Origin: Pseudodesulfovibrio sp.
Lineage (GTDB): Bacteria > Desulfobacterota > Desulfovibrionia > Desulfovibrionales > Desulfovibrionaceae
Assembly: GCA_016342345.1 (NCBI GenBank)
Contig: JAEINO010000035.1
Location: 1 to 39,021, forward strand
Length of the DNA stretch: 39,021 bases
Reading direction: 5' to 3'
Made by a program: the position numbers and the translations under genes. The stretch's first letter is position 1. Each line of letters begins with the position of its first letter. The notes below the pieces were generated by a model. The model did no database searches, was not told the origin of the DNA, and saw only the letters and a list, made by a program, of their open reading frames with translations. Positions 28,128-37,607 of this stretch are shown piece by piece.

Positions 28128-30587
28128 TTACTGTCGTGCCGGTTTCTGAAGTTCTTCCTTCAATAATCCGTTGGAAACAGGAGGCTCTCCGTGCTGCTTG
28201 ACCCATACGGTCTCACCAGTACCCTCAAGAGCCCTGTCGATGACTTCATCCATATTCTTGACAGGAATAATTTCAAGATCCTTGAGAATGTCCTTGGGAA
28301 CGTCCTTCAAGTTCTTTTCATTCTCTGCCGGAATGAGCACGGTCTTGATCAGACCACGGTGTGCAGCCAACAATTTCTCGCGCAATCCGCCAATGGGCAG
28401 TACACGACCACGCAAGGTGATCTCTCCGGTCATGGCGAGATCATGACGAACCGGAATGTTCAGGAGCGCGGAAATGAGTGCAGTGGTCAGGGTGATACCC
28501 GCGCTGGGTCCATCCTTGGGCGTGGCACCGTCAGGAACATGAATATGAATGTCCACCTTCCTGTAGAAATCAGGCCTGAGACCCAACAAATCGGAACGGG
28601 CACGAATGTAGGAAACAGCCGCACGGGCCGACTCCTGCATGACATCACCAAGCTTGCCGGTGATTTCCACCCGGCCCTTGCCTGGCATGAGAGCAACCTC
28701 GACCAGCAACATCTCGCCGCCCATCTGGGTCCAGGCAAGTCCGTTGCAGATGCCGACCTGGGCTGCGCTCTCTCGTTCGCCATATGTAAACTTGGTCACA
28801 CCCAGCATTTTTTCCAGGCTTTGCTTGGTGATGTGAATATTCTTGTCGCGATCATTGTCCTCGACAATCGACATGGCGGACTTGCGGCAAATGGACGCAA
28901 TTTCACGCTCCAGATTACGCACACCAGCCTCTCGGGTATAAAATCTGACAACATTCAGAATGGCGTTTTCGGAAAACTTCAGGTTATCCGAACTCAATCC
29001 ATGCTGCTTGATCTGCTTGGGCAACAAAAATCCCTTGGCAATCTGCACCTTCTCATTTTCCAGATAACCGGGCAGGCGAATGATTTCCATGCGATCCTGC
29101 AACGGCAACGGGATTCCATCCAGACTGTTCGCCGTGGTAATGAAAAACACCTTGGACAAATCGTAATCAAGATCCAGATAATGATCATTAAATGCATAAT
29201 TCTGTTCCGGGTCGAGAACCTCAAGAAGTGCGGAAGAGGGATCGCCACGGAAATCGGCACTCATCTTATCAACTTCGTCCAGACAGATAACCGGATTGTT
29301 GTGCTTCACCCGCTTGAGAGACTGAATTATCTTACCTGGCATCGCACCAACATAGGTACGCCTGTGACCACGAATCTCGGCCTCATCGCGAACTCCACCC
29401 AATGACAGGCGCAAAAAATCGCGATCCATGGATCTGGCGATGGATTTGGCAATGGATGTCTTGCCAACACCGGGAGGACCTACAAAGCACAGAATCGGCC
29501 CTTTCATGGTTTCAACCAGGGTCTGCACGGCCAAATACTCAAGGATGCGCTCCTTGGGCTTTTCCAAGCCGTAGTGATCCTCATCCAGAATCGTGCGGGC
29601 CAGCTTTATATCGACACCACTATCGTCCTTGATGTTGTCCCATGGCAAATCAAGAACCCAGTCAATATAATTGCGGACCACAGTGTACTCCGCGCTACTT
29701 GACTGCATGGTCCGCATTTTCTTGATTTCCTTGCGAACACGCTCACGATTCTCATCGGTCATGGACTTGGCATTGAGCCTTTCTTCCAGATCAAGCGCCT
29801 CAGCCTGAGGATCGTCCTCGCGGCCCATTTCCTTATTGATCGCCTTGACCTGCTCATTGAGATAATACTCTCGCTGATTCTTCTCCATCTGATCTTTGAC
29901 ACGTCCCTTGACGCGTTTTTCAATGGAGACGATTTCGATTTCTCCGAGCAGCAATTCGTAAACCCGTTCCAAACGCTTGAACGGATCAAGCTCTTCCAGA
30001 ACTTCCTGCTTAAGCGCAAAATCAATCTTGAGATGTGGCATGACCTGATCAGCCAACTGGCCGGGGTCCTTGATCGTGGACATGGCCAGGATAGCTTCAG
30101 GGGCTACCTTCTTGTTGACCTTGCCAAATTCATCCAAGGACTCGTGAATGGCACGAATAAGGGCTTGAGCTTCAGAGGTCGCACCCTGTGTCTCTACCAA
30201 AGAGGTGACAAGAGCCTTGGGGTAGGCCCCTTCACCACCGGGAGTGGCAGAGTCTACTCCAACCTCCCATGTAGCACGCGAAACGCCTTCAAACAGGACC
30301 TTGATGGTCCCATCAGGCAGCCGAAGCATTTGCAGTATTTTGCTGACCGTTCCAACCTCGTAGAGATCTTCCGGTTCAGGGTGTTCCTTTTCAGGATTTT
30401 TCTGGGTGACCAGAAATATTTGCTTGCCATAATCGGCAACTGCGGTCTCGATGGCCTTGATCGAAGCCTCTCGGCCAACAAACAAGGGGACTATGGACCG
30501 GGGAAACATGACAACTTCCCGCAAGGACATCATGGGAAACGTCAAGGTTTCAGGGGATTTCTTGCCGTCAAATCCAAAAGTCGGCAT
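28128..30587 (-). CDS. lon: ATP-dependent protease Lon
   Basis: Homo-hexameric AAA+ serine protease degrading damaged and regulatory proteins in the cytoplasm. The 819 residues comprise a Lon N-domain ([20 protein letters not shown]), a coiled coil, AAA+ with Walker [10 protein letters not shown] and Walker [11 protein letters not shown], and a C-terminal protease domain. That domain holds the catalytic serine in [10 protein letters not shown] and the lysine in [13 protein letters not shown]. Start at 30587 is supported by GGAGGA 4 bases upstream; the longer frame to 30620 adds 11 unsupported residues. It is a soluble LonA type (no membrane segments). It lies 112 bases after clpX and is last in the tig-clpP-clpX-lon order. 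Confidence 0.96.
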   Translation of the reverse strand: MPTFGFDGKKSPETLTFPMMSLREVVMFPRSIVPLFVGREASIKAIETAVADYGKQIFLVTQKNPEKEHPEPEDLYEVGTVSKILQMLRLPDGTIKVLFEGVSRATWEVGVDSATPGGEGAYPKALVTSLVETQGATSEAQALIRAIHESLDEFGKVNKKVAPEAILAMSTIKDPGQLADQVMPHLKIDFALKQEVLEELDPFKRLERVYELLLGEIEIVSIEKRVKGRVKDQMEKNQREYYLNEQVKAINKEMGREDDPQAEALDLEERLNAKSMTDENRERVRKEIKKMRTMQSSSAEYTVVRNYIDWVLDLPWDNIKDDSGVDIKLARTILDEDHYGLEKPKERILEYLAVQTLVETMKGPILCFVGPPGVGKTSIAKSIARSMDRDFLRLSLGGVRDEAEIRGHRRTYVGAMPGKIIQSLKRVKHNNPVICLDEVDKMSADFRGDPSSALLEVLDPEQNYAFNDHYLDLDYDLSKVFFITTANSLDGIPLPLQDRMEIIRLPGYLENEKVQIAKGFLLPKQIKQHGLSSDNLKFSENAILNVVRFYTREAGVRNLEREIASICRKSAMSIVEDNDRDKNIHITKQSLEKMLGVTKFTYGERESAAQVGICNGLAWTQMGGEMLLVEVALMPGKGRVEITGKLGDVMQESARAAVSYIRARSDLLGLRPDFYRKVDIHIHVPDGATPKDGPSAGITLTTALISALLNIPVRHDLAMTGEITLRGRVLPIGGLREKLLAAHRGLIKTVLIPAENEKNLKDVPKDILKDLEIIPVKNMDEVIDRALEGTGETVWVKQHGEPPVSNGLLKEELQKPARQ

Positions 30588-30699
30588 GGATTCCTCCGAG
30601 GGTTGTATATGTGGCAGCATCCGTCATGTCGAAAAACGGTTGCCATCGATAATCGAAAACAGAACAGTCGGACAGTGTATAAACCGTACCAGAAAACAC

Positions 30700-31953
30700 T
30701 TATGCGGACTTCACTTCCTGATGGTAGAGAAGCAACGGTTCCAAGTCATTTTCCACAACTGCCTGATTGATCACGCACTCACGCACACCGGGAAGTGACG
30801 GCAGCTTGTACATGATTTCAAGCATGGTTTTTTCAAGGACATTACGCAGACCTCGCGCGCCGGTCTTGCGCTCGACTGCTTTCTTGGCAATCGCTCTCAA
30901 GGCATTTTCGGTAAAGCGCAGCTCCACCTTGTCCAATTCAAAAAGCTTGCTGTATTGTTTGACCAACGCGTTCCTGGGCTCCTGAAGGATGCGAACCAAA
31001 TCATCCTCAGTCAACTCCTGAAGCGCGGTCTGCACTGGAATTCGGCCAACAAATTCCGGGATAAGACCAAACTTGATGAGATCCATAGGCTCGGACAATC
31101 CAAACATTTCTCCCAGATCAGATTCCTTCTTGGCTTCAACCTTTGCACCAAAGCCCATGCCGGTACCTTGCTTGCGATTCTGAACAATTTTCTCCAGACC
31201 AATAAAGGCACCACCAAGAATGAACAGGATATTCGAGGTATCCATACGGATAAACTCCTGCTGCGGATGCTTGCGGCCACCCTTGGGAGGAATGTTAGCC
31301 TCTGTACCCTCAATGATCTTGAGCAAGGCTTGCTGGACGCCCTCACCCGAAACATCACGAGTAATGGACGGGCTGTCACCCTTTCGAGCGATCTTGTCGA
31401 TTTCATCGATATAGATAATTCCCCGACTGGCGGAATCAATATCATAGTCGGCATTCTGCAACAGTTGGACCAGGATGTTCTCCACGTCCTCCCCCACATA
31501 ACCGGCTTCGGTCAGGGTCGTTGCGTCAGCAATGGCGAAAGGCACCTTGAGCACACGAGCCAGAGTCTGGGCTAAAAGCGTCTTGCCGGATCCGGTTGGA
31601 CCTATAAGCAGAATATTGCTCTTGTCGATTTCAACTTCGTCAGAACCGGAATTAGCAGCAGCGTAAAAAACACGCTTGTAGTGATTGTGAACGGCAACAG
31701 CCAGAATCTTCTTGGATTGCTCCTGACCAATGACGTACTCGTCCAGAAGTTCCTTGATTTCCTGTGGAGGCAGAAGGCGACCATCCTCGAATTCCTCGCT
31801 GATGGTTTCCTGGGCCATGATATCATTGCACAGACTGACACATTCATCACAAATATAGACGTCTGGCCCTGCAATCAGCCGCTGAACATCTACTTGAGTC
31901 TTTCCGCAGAAAGAACAAGTCAGTTCAGGTGAATTGGTATTCTTTTCAGTCAT
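30700..31953 (-). CDS. clpX: ATP-dependent Clp protease ATP-binding subunit ClpX
   Basis: Unfoldase partner of ClpP recognising, for example, ssrA-tagged proteins. The 417 residues begin with the four-cysteine zinc-binding domain (CSFCGK at the N-terminus and CDEC about 20 residues on), then AAA+ with Walker A GPTGSGKT, Walker [11 protein letters not shown], pore loop AGYVGED, and sensor II around TGARGLR. The ClpP-docking loop reads [12 protein letters not shown] instead of the common IGF or LGF, a conservative change. It begins 5 bases after clpP stops. Confidence 0.97.
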   Translation of the reverse strand: MTEKNTNSPELTCSFCGKTQVDVQRLIAGPDVYICDECVSLCNDIMAQETISEEFEDGRLLPPQEIKELLDEYVIGQEQSKKILAVAVHNHYKRVFYAAANSGSDEVEIDKSNILLIGPTGSGKTLLAQTLARVLKVPFAIADATTLTEAGYVGEDVENILVQLLQNADYDIDSASRGIIYIDEIDKIARKGDSPSITRDVSGEGVQQALLKIIEGTEANIPPKGGRKHPQQEFIRMDTSNILFILGGAFIGLEKIVQNRKQGTGMGFGAKVEAKKESDLGEMFGLSEPMDLIKFGLIPEFVGRIPVQTALQELTEDDLVRILQEPRNALVKQYSKLFELDKVELRFTENALRAIAKKAVERKTGARGLRNVLEKTMLEIMYKLPSLPGVRECVINQAVVENDLEPLLLYHQEVKSA

Positions 31954-31958
31954 GCCCT

Positions 31959-32567
31959 TTAACCTTCCCGGCTCTCGCTCATATCTTCTCTGGTCGTCAT
32001 AACCTTGTCAATCAAACCATATTCCATGGCTTCCTTGGATGACATGAAATAATCACGTTCAGTGTCCTCACTAATTTTTTTCAACTTTTGGCCGGTATGA
32101 TCAGCCATGATACCATTGAGTTCATCTCTGAGACGCAGAATTTCCTGAGCATGAATATGGATATCGGTTGCCTGCCCCTGAGTTCCGCCAAGAGGCTGAT
32201 GAATCATGATACGACTATGAGGCAAGGCATAACGCATGCCTTTTTCACCAGATCCAAGCAACAGCGCACCCATGCTGGCTGCCTGCCCCATGCAAAGAGT
32301 TGCTACCGGGGCAGAAATATACTGCATGGTATCATAAATAGCCATGCCAGAGGAAACGGACCCCCCCGGCGAGTTGATATACATATAAATTTCCTTTTCC
32401 GGGTCCTCGGACTCCAGAAAAAGAAGCTGAGCGCAAATAAGGCTCGCGACGTGATCGTCGATGGCGCTGCCGAGCAGAATGATCCGGTCTTTCAGCAGAC
32501 GGGAATATATGTCGTACGCGCGTTCCGTGCGACCGGTAGTTTCAATGACCATCGGAATGGCGACCAT
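31959..32567 (-). CDS. clpP: ATP-dependent Clp protease proteolytic subunit ClpP
   Basis: Serine peptidase forming the 14-subunit barrel used by both ClpX and ClpA. The 202 residues include the catalytic serine in [11 protein letters not shown], the histidine in [11 protein letters not shown] and the aspartate in the following helical/strand segment (typical NHTGQ-like region here read as [10 protein letters not shown]). The N-terminal [29 protein letters not shown] block is the standard propeptide and axial loop. It is preceded by a 275-base gap with a promoter candidate and followed by clpX at 5 bases. Confidence 0.97.
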   Translation of the reverse strand: MVAIPMVIETTGRTERAYDIYSRLLKDRIILLGSAIDDHVASLICAQLLFLESEDPEKEIYMYINSPGGSVSSGMAIYDTMQYISAPVATLCMGQAASMGALLLGSGEKGMRYALPHSRIMIHQPLGGTQGQATDIHIHAQEILRLRDELNGIMADHTGQKLKKISEDTERDYFMSSKEAMEYGLIDKVMTTREDMSESREG

Positions 32568-32740
32568 GAACGTCTCCTTGAGAACTTTTTTAGATTATCG
32601 GATGAAGGAATCAAGTACATTAGAACTTTCTTCATCGAGAAGAACATTTTACAAGCCTGACCCCACTGTCTTTCAGACTCTTTTAGTATGCGATATTTCC
32701 TATTGAAGAACAAGGGGAAACTTCCAGCTAAGCCTGTTAC

Positions 32741-32768
32741 ACAATAGGTATTGTCAGACCAAGGTCAA
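32741..32768 (-). promoter_or_regulatory. Candidate sigma70 promoter for clpP-clpX
   Basis: On the minus strand TTGACC (32763-32768) is followed at 16-base spacing by TATTGT (32741-32746). It lies right after the trigger factor terminator and would give a leader of about 170 bases before clpP. No RNA element is recognised in that leader. Confidence 0.4.
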
Positions 32769-32780
32769 GGGCAGGGCCAC

Positions 32781-32814
32781 AAAAAAAATCGACGATCTGG
32801 ACAACTCCAGACCG
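32781..32814 (-). terminator. Rho-independent terminator after tig
   Basis: A 9-bp stem (32793-32801 with 32806-32814, one G-U pair) and a 4-base loop is followed on the minus strand by a run of eight T (32781-32788). It lies just past the tig stop, so tig and clpP are likely separate transcripts. Confidence 0.8.
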
Positions 32815-32842
32815 CCGAATAATAATCTAGCTGTCTTTCAAT

Positions 32843-34264
32843 CTATTTGTCGTCAGCTTTCTTCGCAGAAGCCTTCTTTGTCGGTGCTTTCTTGGCAGGA
32901 GCCTTCTTGGCTGGCGCCTTCTTTGCCGCTGCCTTCTTATCAACAGATTTCTTGGCAGGCTTCTTGCCTTCGCTCGGAGGTTCAATCTCCTTGATGTTGG
33001 CAGCATCGTAAATCAGCTCCGAGGCCTTGTCGCAAAGCAAGCGGTCCTTCAGAGGAACTATGAGATTATTGTCCTCGTAGTACTTCTTCAATTCATGCAA
33101 AGGCTGCTTGGTCTGCATAGCCAACTGGGTCAAAGTGGCCTCGATCTCCTCAGGGGAAATCTCGAGACTTTCCTCAGCGGCCACAGCCAGAAGGAATATC
33201 TCGGTTTTCACAGTGGTCTCAGCCTCTGTTTTGAACTCGTCGCGAATCTGCTGAGGAGTCTTGCCAAGGGATTGCAACCCCTTGCCCTGACGATCCAGCT
33301 TGTATTCAACATCCTGCACCAAACGATCGACACGATCCTCGACCATGGCTGGCGGAAGCGGGAACTCATCGATCCCTTCAATGATTTTTCCAAGCAGTTC
33401 ACTCTGAGCAGCAGCCTTGTTCATCTGCTTGCGTTGAGAGGCGTAGGACTCATGGATACCCTTACGCATGGTTTCAACATCCTTGAATCCGGCTTTCTGA
33501 GCTACGGAGTCACTCATCTTGGGGGAAATGCGCTCTTTGACCGCATGCAACTTGGCCTTCATGGTAACGGTCTGTCCAGCCAGGTTTTCGTTGATGAAAT
33601 CTTCGGGAAAGGTGATATCGGTCTCGCCGGACTCACCCGTAGTCATGGTCTTGAGCAACACTTCAAACTCAGGCAAAGCCTGATTCTGTCCAAGAACCAT
33701 ATCAAAATTCTCAGCCTGGATACCTTCAACGATCTTGCCATCCTGATAAGCACCAAAGCTGACAGAAACGACTTCGCCATCCTTGGGATTACGAACGTCC
33801 TCAATGACCTTGACTTCAGCGTTATTCTCAAGAATACGCCTCTCGACTTCAGCGACTTCGTCGTCACCGACAACGATCTTCACTTCCTCGATGTCCAGCC
33901 CCTTGTATTTGGGAAGGTCGAGCTTGGGAGCAACTTCAAAGACAATGGAATAAGTGAAGTCTTCGTCACGAACCAATTCCTTGGCATCAACATCAATCCG
34001 AGACATGGGCTGAATGCTCAGACCACTCATTATCTCATTGATTTGATAGTTGATCAGATCAGTAGTGGCTTCTCCATATATCTGCTTGCGATACTTGGAT
34101 TCGACCATGGAAGACGGGACTTTTCCTTTACGAAAACCCTTAATGTCAGCCTGCATGCGATACAACGCGATTGCAGACACGACCGCACCATTGACTTCTT
34201 CTGCCGGGACTTCAATAACAATTTTCCGTTTTACCGGCGAGAGTTCTTCAACATTGTATTCCAT
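32843..34264 (-). CDS. tig: Trigger factor with lysine/alanine-rich C-terminal tail
   Basis: Ribosome-bound chaperone and peptidyl-prolyl isomerase acting on nascent chains. From the chosen start there are 473 residues. The N-terminal ribosome-binding domain has the signature GFRKGKVP. A central FKBP-type domain is marked by GESGETDITFPEDFINENLA. The long helical C-terminal domain follows. The last 40 residues are an added basic tail built from AKKAP/AKK repeats, unlike standard trigger factor (about 430-450 residues). The frame runs open to 34423, but that part is the tRNA-Leu gene; ATG 34264 has AGGAGG 10 bases upstream. It sits 50 bases after tRNA-Leu with no clear terminator between. Confidence 0.95.
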   Translation of the reverse strand: MEYNVEELSPVKRKIVIEVPAEEVNGAVVSAIALYRMQADIKGFRKGKVPSSMVESKYRKQIYGEATTDLINYQINEIMSGLSIQPMSRIDVDAKELVRDEDFTYSIVFEVAPKLDLPKYKGLDIEEVKIVVGDDEVAEVERRILENNAEVKVIEDVRNPKDGEVVSVSFGAYQDGKIVEGIQAENFDMVLGQNQALPEFEVLLKTMTTGESGETDITFPEDFINENLAGQTVTMKAKLHAVKERISPKMSDSVAQKAGFKDVETMRKGIHESYASQRKQMNKAAAQSELLGKIIEGIDEFPLPPAMVEDRVDRLVQDVEYKLDRQGKGLQSLGKTPQQIRDEFKTEAETTVKTEIFLLAVAAEESLEISPEEIEATLTQLAMQTKQPLHELKKYYEDNNLIVPLKDRLLCDKASELIYDAANIKEIEPPSEGKKPAKKSVDKKAAAKKAPAKKAPAKKAPTKKASAKKADDK

Positions 34265-34314
34265 TGCGACTGATCCTCCTAAAATGCCCATCGGGCGAGT
34301 AATATAGCAAATTA

Positions 34315-34399
34315 TGGTGCGGGCGGAGGGACTCGAACCCCCAAACCGTGAGGTACCAGATCCTAAATCTGACGCGTTTACCAATTCCGCCACGCCCGC
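34315..34399 (-). tRNA. tRNA-Leu (anticodon UAG)
   Basis: An 85-base cloverleaf on the minus strand. The acceptor stem GCGGGCG pairs exactly with CGCCCGC. The D arm contains the GG-rich TGGCGGAATTGGTAAACGC type sequence. The anticodon loop TTTAGGA gives UAG (34363-34365), there is a short variable arm typical of class II leucine tRNA, and the T arm has GGTTCGAGTCC. The 3' CCA is encoded. It lies directly upstream of tig, a common neighbourhood. Confidence 0.96.
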
Positions 34400-34412
34400 A
34401 AAAAGAACGTGT

Positions 34413-34442
34413 TTACTAAGCAAGCTAGTATGAATATGTCAA
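34413..34442 (-). promoter_or_regulatory. Candidate promoter of tRNA-Leu
   Basis: On the minus strand a consensus TTGACA (34437-34442) is followed after 18 bases by TAGTAA (34413-34418), ending 14 bases before the mature tRNA 5' end. It could drive tRNA-Leu and read on into tig, since only a weak 4-bp hairpin lies between them. Confidence 0.5.
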
Positions 34443-34470
34443 CCTTCCCCGCCCTGATTAACGCGAAAAG

Positions 34471-35850
34471 TTACAAACAGGCTCCCTCAGCTCCCATACA
34501 GTCGATAATTCGACACAACATCGACATGAGAGACGAAGCATCTTCGGCAAATAATCGTACCATTGGCTCATGCCCCACACCCCCGGAATCACCGATGGCC
34601 TGAATCATCTCGGGAGTCTTATGATTCTTCAGCCCTTCAAAAGCCCCCCACTCCTCAAGTCCTCCATCCTCTTCCTTAATATATTCAGGCCTGCGATCCC
34701 GATCGATCCAGACTGTTTGAATATTCGCAAGATCAAGAGCCTTCTTGACTTCAGGCTTCAATCCGAGGGATATGGCACAATTCGCATCAGGTCTCAACCT
34801 GCGTACCGCCAGCAACAGGGACGCCGTATAAACCGACGCTCCGAACTCTGGATATCCGGCAACAACGACATCTCCACGTCGCGTACCAACTATACCGCCA
34901 GAAAAACCAGCAACCTCCGCAATACTGCCTGCATAGGGCAGAGCAATTACGATATTGGCAATGGAACGAGGCAACAGAGTCCGAAAACCATTCATTGAAA
35001 CAAGCCGCCTCCCAATGGAGTCCAACTCGTACAAAACCCCAGCCCTGGCCTTCTCCTTTATCCAGGGAGCCAAATGATTCACAGGGCCGCCGCCTTCACC
35101 TATCCGGTAGCCAGCTCGAAGAGCAAGGTGGAGATACTCCTGAGCGTGCAGGATGGCAGATTCCACCTCCAACCCCTGCCCCAAACCGGTTGCAATGGCA
35201 GCTGAAAGCGTACAACCGGTACCATGTGTACACTCGGTATCCACACGCTGCTGCATGAAGGGAATCGGATCGGCATCTCTTGCCACAAACCAATCCGTCA
35301 CTGCCACGGAATCAGAATGTCCGCCCTTGATCAAAACAGCTTTCGGCCCCATGCTCAAAAGAAGCCTTGCAGCCTTGAATATATCTTCCCGATCATTGAT
35401 TTTAATACCGGTAAACAATTCTGCTTCAGGTAGATTGGGCGTCAGCAAATCGGCATACGGAAAAATCATGTCGACCATGGCTTTCACGGCATCGTCCTTG
35501 AGCAGCTTGGCACCAGATGTGGCAACACAAACGGGATCAACGACCAATGGAAATTTCTTGCGACTCAGAATCGGTGCGAGACTCTTGATGATCGGTTCAG
35601 AAAAAAGCATCCCTGTTTTGGCAGCATCCACTTCAATATCATCAAGGACGGTCCGAAGCTGCTGGGCCACAAAATTGGCTGAAGGGGCATGAATACCGGT
35701 AACCATCTTGGTATTTTGAGCGGTAAGAGCTGTTATAACACTCGCACCATACCCGCCGAGCATGGCAATAGTCTTGAGATCAGCCTGAATACCGGCTCCA
35801 CCGCCGGAATCGGACCCGGCAATAGTCAGGATACATGGTGGTCTGCCCAC
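34471..35850 (-). CDS. thiDN: Bifunctional ThiD-ThiN fusion (HMP-P kinase / thiamine phosphate synthase)
   Basis: Two thiamine steps in one chain: ThiD phosphorylates hydroxymethylpyrimidine (phosphate), and ThiN joins it to the thiazole. The 459 residues show a ribokinase-fold ThiD domain (about 1-265) with AGSDSGGGAGIQADLKTI, VDPVCVATSGA and the anion hole THGTGCTLSAAIA. A ThiN domain follows (about 280-445), opening with RRLVSMNGFRTLLPRSIANI. The chosen start is GTG at 35850, with GGAGG 8 bases upstream; the frame is open to 35898. A TATAAT on the minus strand at 35927-35932 is a weak promoter candidate. I see no TPP riboswitch in the 110-base leader. Confidence 0.93.
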   Translation of the reverse strand: MGRPPCILTIAGSDSGGGAGIQADLKTIAMLGGYGASVITALTAQNTKMVTGIHAPSANFVAQQLRTVLDDIEVDAAKTGMLFSEPIIKSLAPILSRKKFPLVVDPVCVATSGAKLLKDDAVKAMVDMIFPYADLLTPNLPEAELFTGIKINDREDIFKAARLLLSMGPKAVLIKGGHSDSVAVTDWFVARDADPIPFMQQRVDTECTHGTGCTLSAAIATGLGQGLEVESAILHAQEYLHLALRAGYRIGEGGGPVNHLAPWIKEKARAGVLYELDSIGRRLVSMNGFRTLLPRSIANIVIALPYAGSIAEVAGFSGGIVGTRRGDVVVAGYPEFGASVYTASLLLAVRRLRPDANCAISLGLKPEVKKALDLANIQTVWIDRDRRPEYIKEEDGGLEEWGAFEGLKNHKTPEMIQAIGDSGGVGHEPMVRLFAEDASSLMSMLCRIIDCMGAEGACL

Positions 35851-35960
35851 AATCAACGCCTCCGTAAAATACAAACGATTACCGGCAGGCGATACCACCT
35901 ACAACCGATAATCGCAACATGACGAAATTATATTTGGGGAAAATAATCAGATGCTCAAAT

Positions 35961-36389
35961 CTATCCGCAGGAAAGTTTGACGTAATCCTCGACAGAGACT
36001 CCGTTCCAGGCCTTGCTGACCCAATAAGCCGTTGCCCATATCATCAAAGCCGTTGCCTGAAGATCAGTCATCCTTCTAAGCTTGACTTCAAGATTGCTTT
36101 TACTCGCCCCATGTTGAATATGCACACTGTGCTCTTCACACGCTTCTTCAACGCGCAGCATAAGATAAGCTTGCTTGGACTGATTGGGTAACAGCTTCAC
36201 TTCTTTGTGAGATTCAAGAATAGTCTTTAATTCGGCGACAGAAAAATCACTGGAAGCATTACGAATCGACTTGAAAAAAACATCAACAGCCCAAGGCAGG
36301 ATGAATTCTGCACCCGCGCTCTTGGTCTTGAAATAATCCTTGAGCCATTTCTCTTGATCATGAGTAATTCTTGCAGCGACCTGGGGCAT
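35961..36389 (-). CDS. Protein of unknown function
   Basis: A 142-residue soluble protein without a family I recognise. The N-terminus (ARITHDQEKWLKDYFKTKSA) could form a strand and helices like a small DNA-binding or dimer domain, but this is only a shape impression. The remainder is helical and ends in an aromatic-rich segment (ATAYWVSKAWNGVSVEDYVK). A strong GGAGGAGA precedes the ATG, and a good promoter lies at 36447-36475. It is the gene just downstream of the MerR-like regulator, but it has its own promoter. Confidence 0.72.
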   Translation of the reverse strand: MPQVAARITHDQEKWLKDYFKTKSAGAEFILPWAVDVFFKSIRNASSDFSVAELKTILESHKEVKLLPNQSKQAYLMLRVEEACEEHSVHIQHGASKSNLEVKLRRMTDLQATALMIWATAYWVSKAWNGVSVEDYVKLSCG

Positions 36390-36446
36390 ACCGTCTCCTC
36401 CAATGAACCGACGAAACTTACTACCGATGGCACATTAAGCTGTAGC

Positions 36447-36475
36447 TTTATAAGCGAAACTAAAAAAGGAATCAA
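36447..36475 (-). promoter_or_regulatory. Promoter of the 142-residue unknown gene
   Basis: On the minus strand TTGATT (36470-36475) and TATAAA (36447-36452) are separated by exactly 17 bases, a close sigma70 match, about 58 bases before the ATG. This is the best promoter match in the window. Confidence 0.6.
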
Positions 36476-36510
36476 GAGTTTTTCTAGAATAAGGTTAAAT
36501 AAAAAAGAGA

Positions 36511-37398
36511 CTAACCATTAAAAACACCTTTCAACTGCCGAAAAAGTGTCAAAAGCAAGGCATCAGGGGCGTCATTACCATCAATATTCAAACGGATTAT
36601 TTCCGTAACCGTATTTCTATTAGGAGTAATTGTTTTTTTTGCCACCAAAACAATGTTCTGCTCACGTTTTTTGGCAGAATCTTCAGTACGAACGACAAGA
36701 ATCCAATGTCCGCTATGGCATTTCCAAGACGTTTCAACCAACATGAAATCAGACATTTTACGCTCAATGAGTTGAACAAAGTCCTCAAGCGAAAAATGTT
36801 TTTTCCCTTTACCTTGAACGCCAAGATACTCACCATCAGAACAAATCACCAAAGGACTGGACAGGAACTCTGCCGGAGGAAAATCGATAATCCCTCCAGA
36901 TTCCTTGCTTGAAATGCGCCTCTTCAAGGAAGCAATGTCTTTTTCAAAACCTTCCACGAACTCCCTTTGGAGTCGTTCCGAATCCCTGCGTTCACGACGT
37001 AATTCAGCAACTTCATCCCTCAATGAACGGATTTCACTCCTGAATAACGACTGATTTTCCAGCACATCAGACATCTTGGACAACACCCCGGCAAGACCCT
37101 GAACATCTTCACGCGACAGTCGTTGATCAAATGACTGATCAGACTGTTGATCAGTCATTAAACTACTGAATTTAAGAGCTAATTCTCTTTCAATTTGTTC
37201 AGTCGACCAATTGTCATTGAACATCTTTCTAATCCTCCTGAATATCTCCAACACCTCTAAAGGGTAACGGCAACGACGCCCTTCTCCACCTACAGATGGT
37301 ATATATTTTACGAACTTATCCTTATAATAGACGATAGTTGAAGGAGGAATCTCCAACTGCCGCCCAACTTCTCGCAAACTGATAAATCTTTTATCCAT
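36511..37398 (-). CDS. MerR-like transcriptional regulator with coiled coil and novel C-terminal domain
   Basis: Predicted DNA-binding regulator. Numbering from ATG 37398 (295 residues), an N-terminal MerR-type helix-turn-helix (about 5-60) includes ISLREVGRQLEIPPSTIVYY and a wing with CRYPLEVLEIF. A linker follows, then a long charged coiled coil (about 120-165, RSLRDEVAELRRERRDSERL). The C-terminal domain of about 110 residues (from LSSPLVICSDGEYLGVQG on) I cannot name; it looks strand-rich with WKCHSGHWILVVRTED in the middle. An ATG at 37422 is also possible. However, it coincides with a 9-bp repeat and would leave almost no leader from the promoter at 37437-37466, so 37398 is preferred. 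Probably autoregulated. Confidence 0.78.
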   Translation of the reverse strand: MDKRFISLREVGRQLEIPPSTIVYYKDKFVKYIPSVGGEGRRCRYPLEVLEIFRRIRKMFNDNWSTEQIERELALKFSSLMTDQQSDQSFDQRLSREDVQGLAGVLSKMSDVLENQSLFRSEIRSLRDEVAELRRERRDSERLQREFVEGFEKDIASLKRRISSKESGGIIDFPPAEFLSSPLVICSDGEYLGVQGKGKKHFSLEDFVQLIERKMSDFMLVETSWKCHSGHWILVVRTEDSAKKREQNIVLVAKKTITPNRNTVTEIIRLNIDGNDAPDALLLTLFRQLKGVFNG

Positions 37399-37413
37399 AA
37401 GAGGCCACCACTT

Positions 37414-37492
37414 GTTGTTCATCGTTCTTCACATTGTTCATAATCTTAAAAAATTCCCACTGTCAACATCTTTATGAACAACAATGAACAAC
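37414..37492. promoter_or_regulatory. Operator-like repeats around the MerR-like gene promoter
   Basis: Four copies of ATGAACAAC or a one-base variant surround the promoter: two on the minus strand at 37414-37422 and 37433-37441 (19 bp apart), and two on the plus strand at 37474-37482 and 37484-37492 (10 bp apart). The pairs face each other with the -35 box between them. One copy overlaps the -10 box. Such a layout fits autoregulation by a dimer, probably the adjacent regulator. Confidence 0.55.
37437..37466 (-). promoter_or_regulatory. Promoter of the MerR-like regulator
   Basis: On the minus strand a perfect TTGACA (37461-37466) is followed after 18 bases by TATGAA (37437-37442). The predicted start is near 37430, which leaves about 30 bases of leader to ATG 37398. 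Confidence 0.5.
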
Positions 37493-37544
37493 GCCGGGAA
37501 TAAATCAAACTATCGCCCACTAAGTAAAGTAAATACAAGCCAAC

Positions 37545-37578
37545 AAAAAAGGTGTGATGGTAATCACCATCACACCTT
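37545..37578 (-). terminator. Rho-independent terminator after the coiled-coil membrane protein gene
   Basis: A 13-bp perfect stem (37549-37561 with 37566-37578) and a 4-base loop is followed on the minus strand by six T (37545-37550 overlap the stem end). It lies 30 bases after the stop at 37608. Confidence 0.88.
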
Positions 37579-37607
37579 AAAAACTGCTCTGTAAAAAAAA
37601 TTACGTT

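Noticed and set aside
28191-29405. Long plus-strand ORF of 404 codons
   Set aside because: It lies wholly antisense to the lon gene and shows no domain.
33095-34273. Long plus-strand ORF of 392 codons
   Set aside because: It is the antisense reading of tig; the repeating leucine/phenylalanine pattern reflects the codons of the real gene.
34265-34423. N-terminal extension of trigger factor by 53 residues
   Set aside because: The extension is the tRNA-Leu gene read in frame, and the ATG at 34264 has a good ribosome binding site.
35851-35960. TPP riboswitch before the ThiD-ThiN gene
   Set aside because: The conserved TPP-binding core sequences are absent from the short leader.
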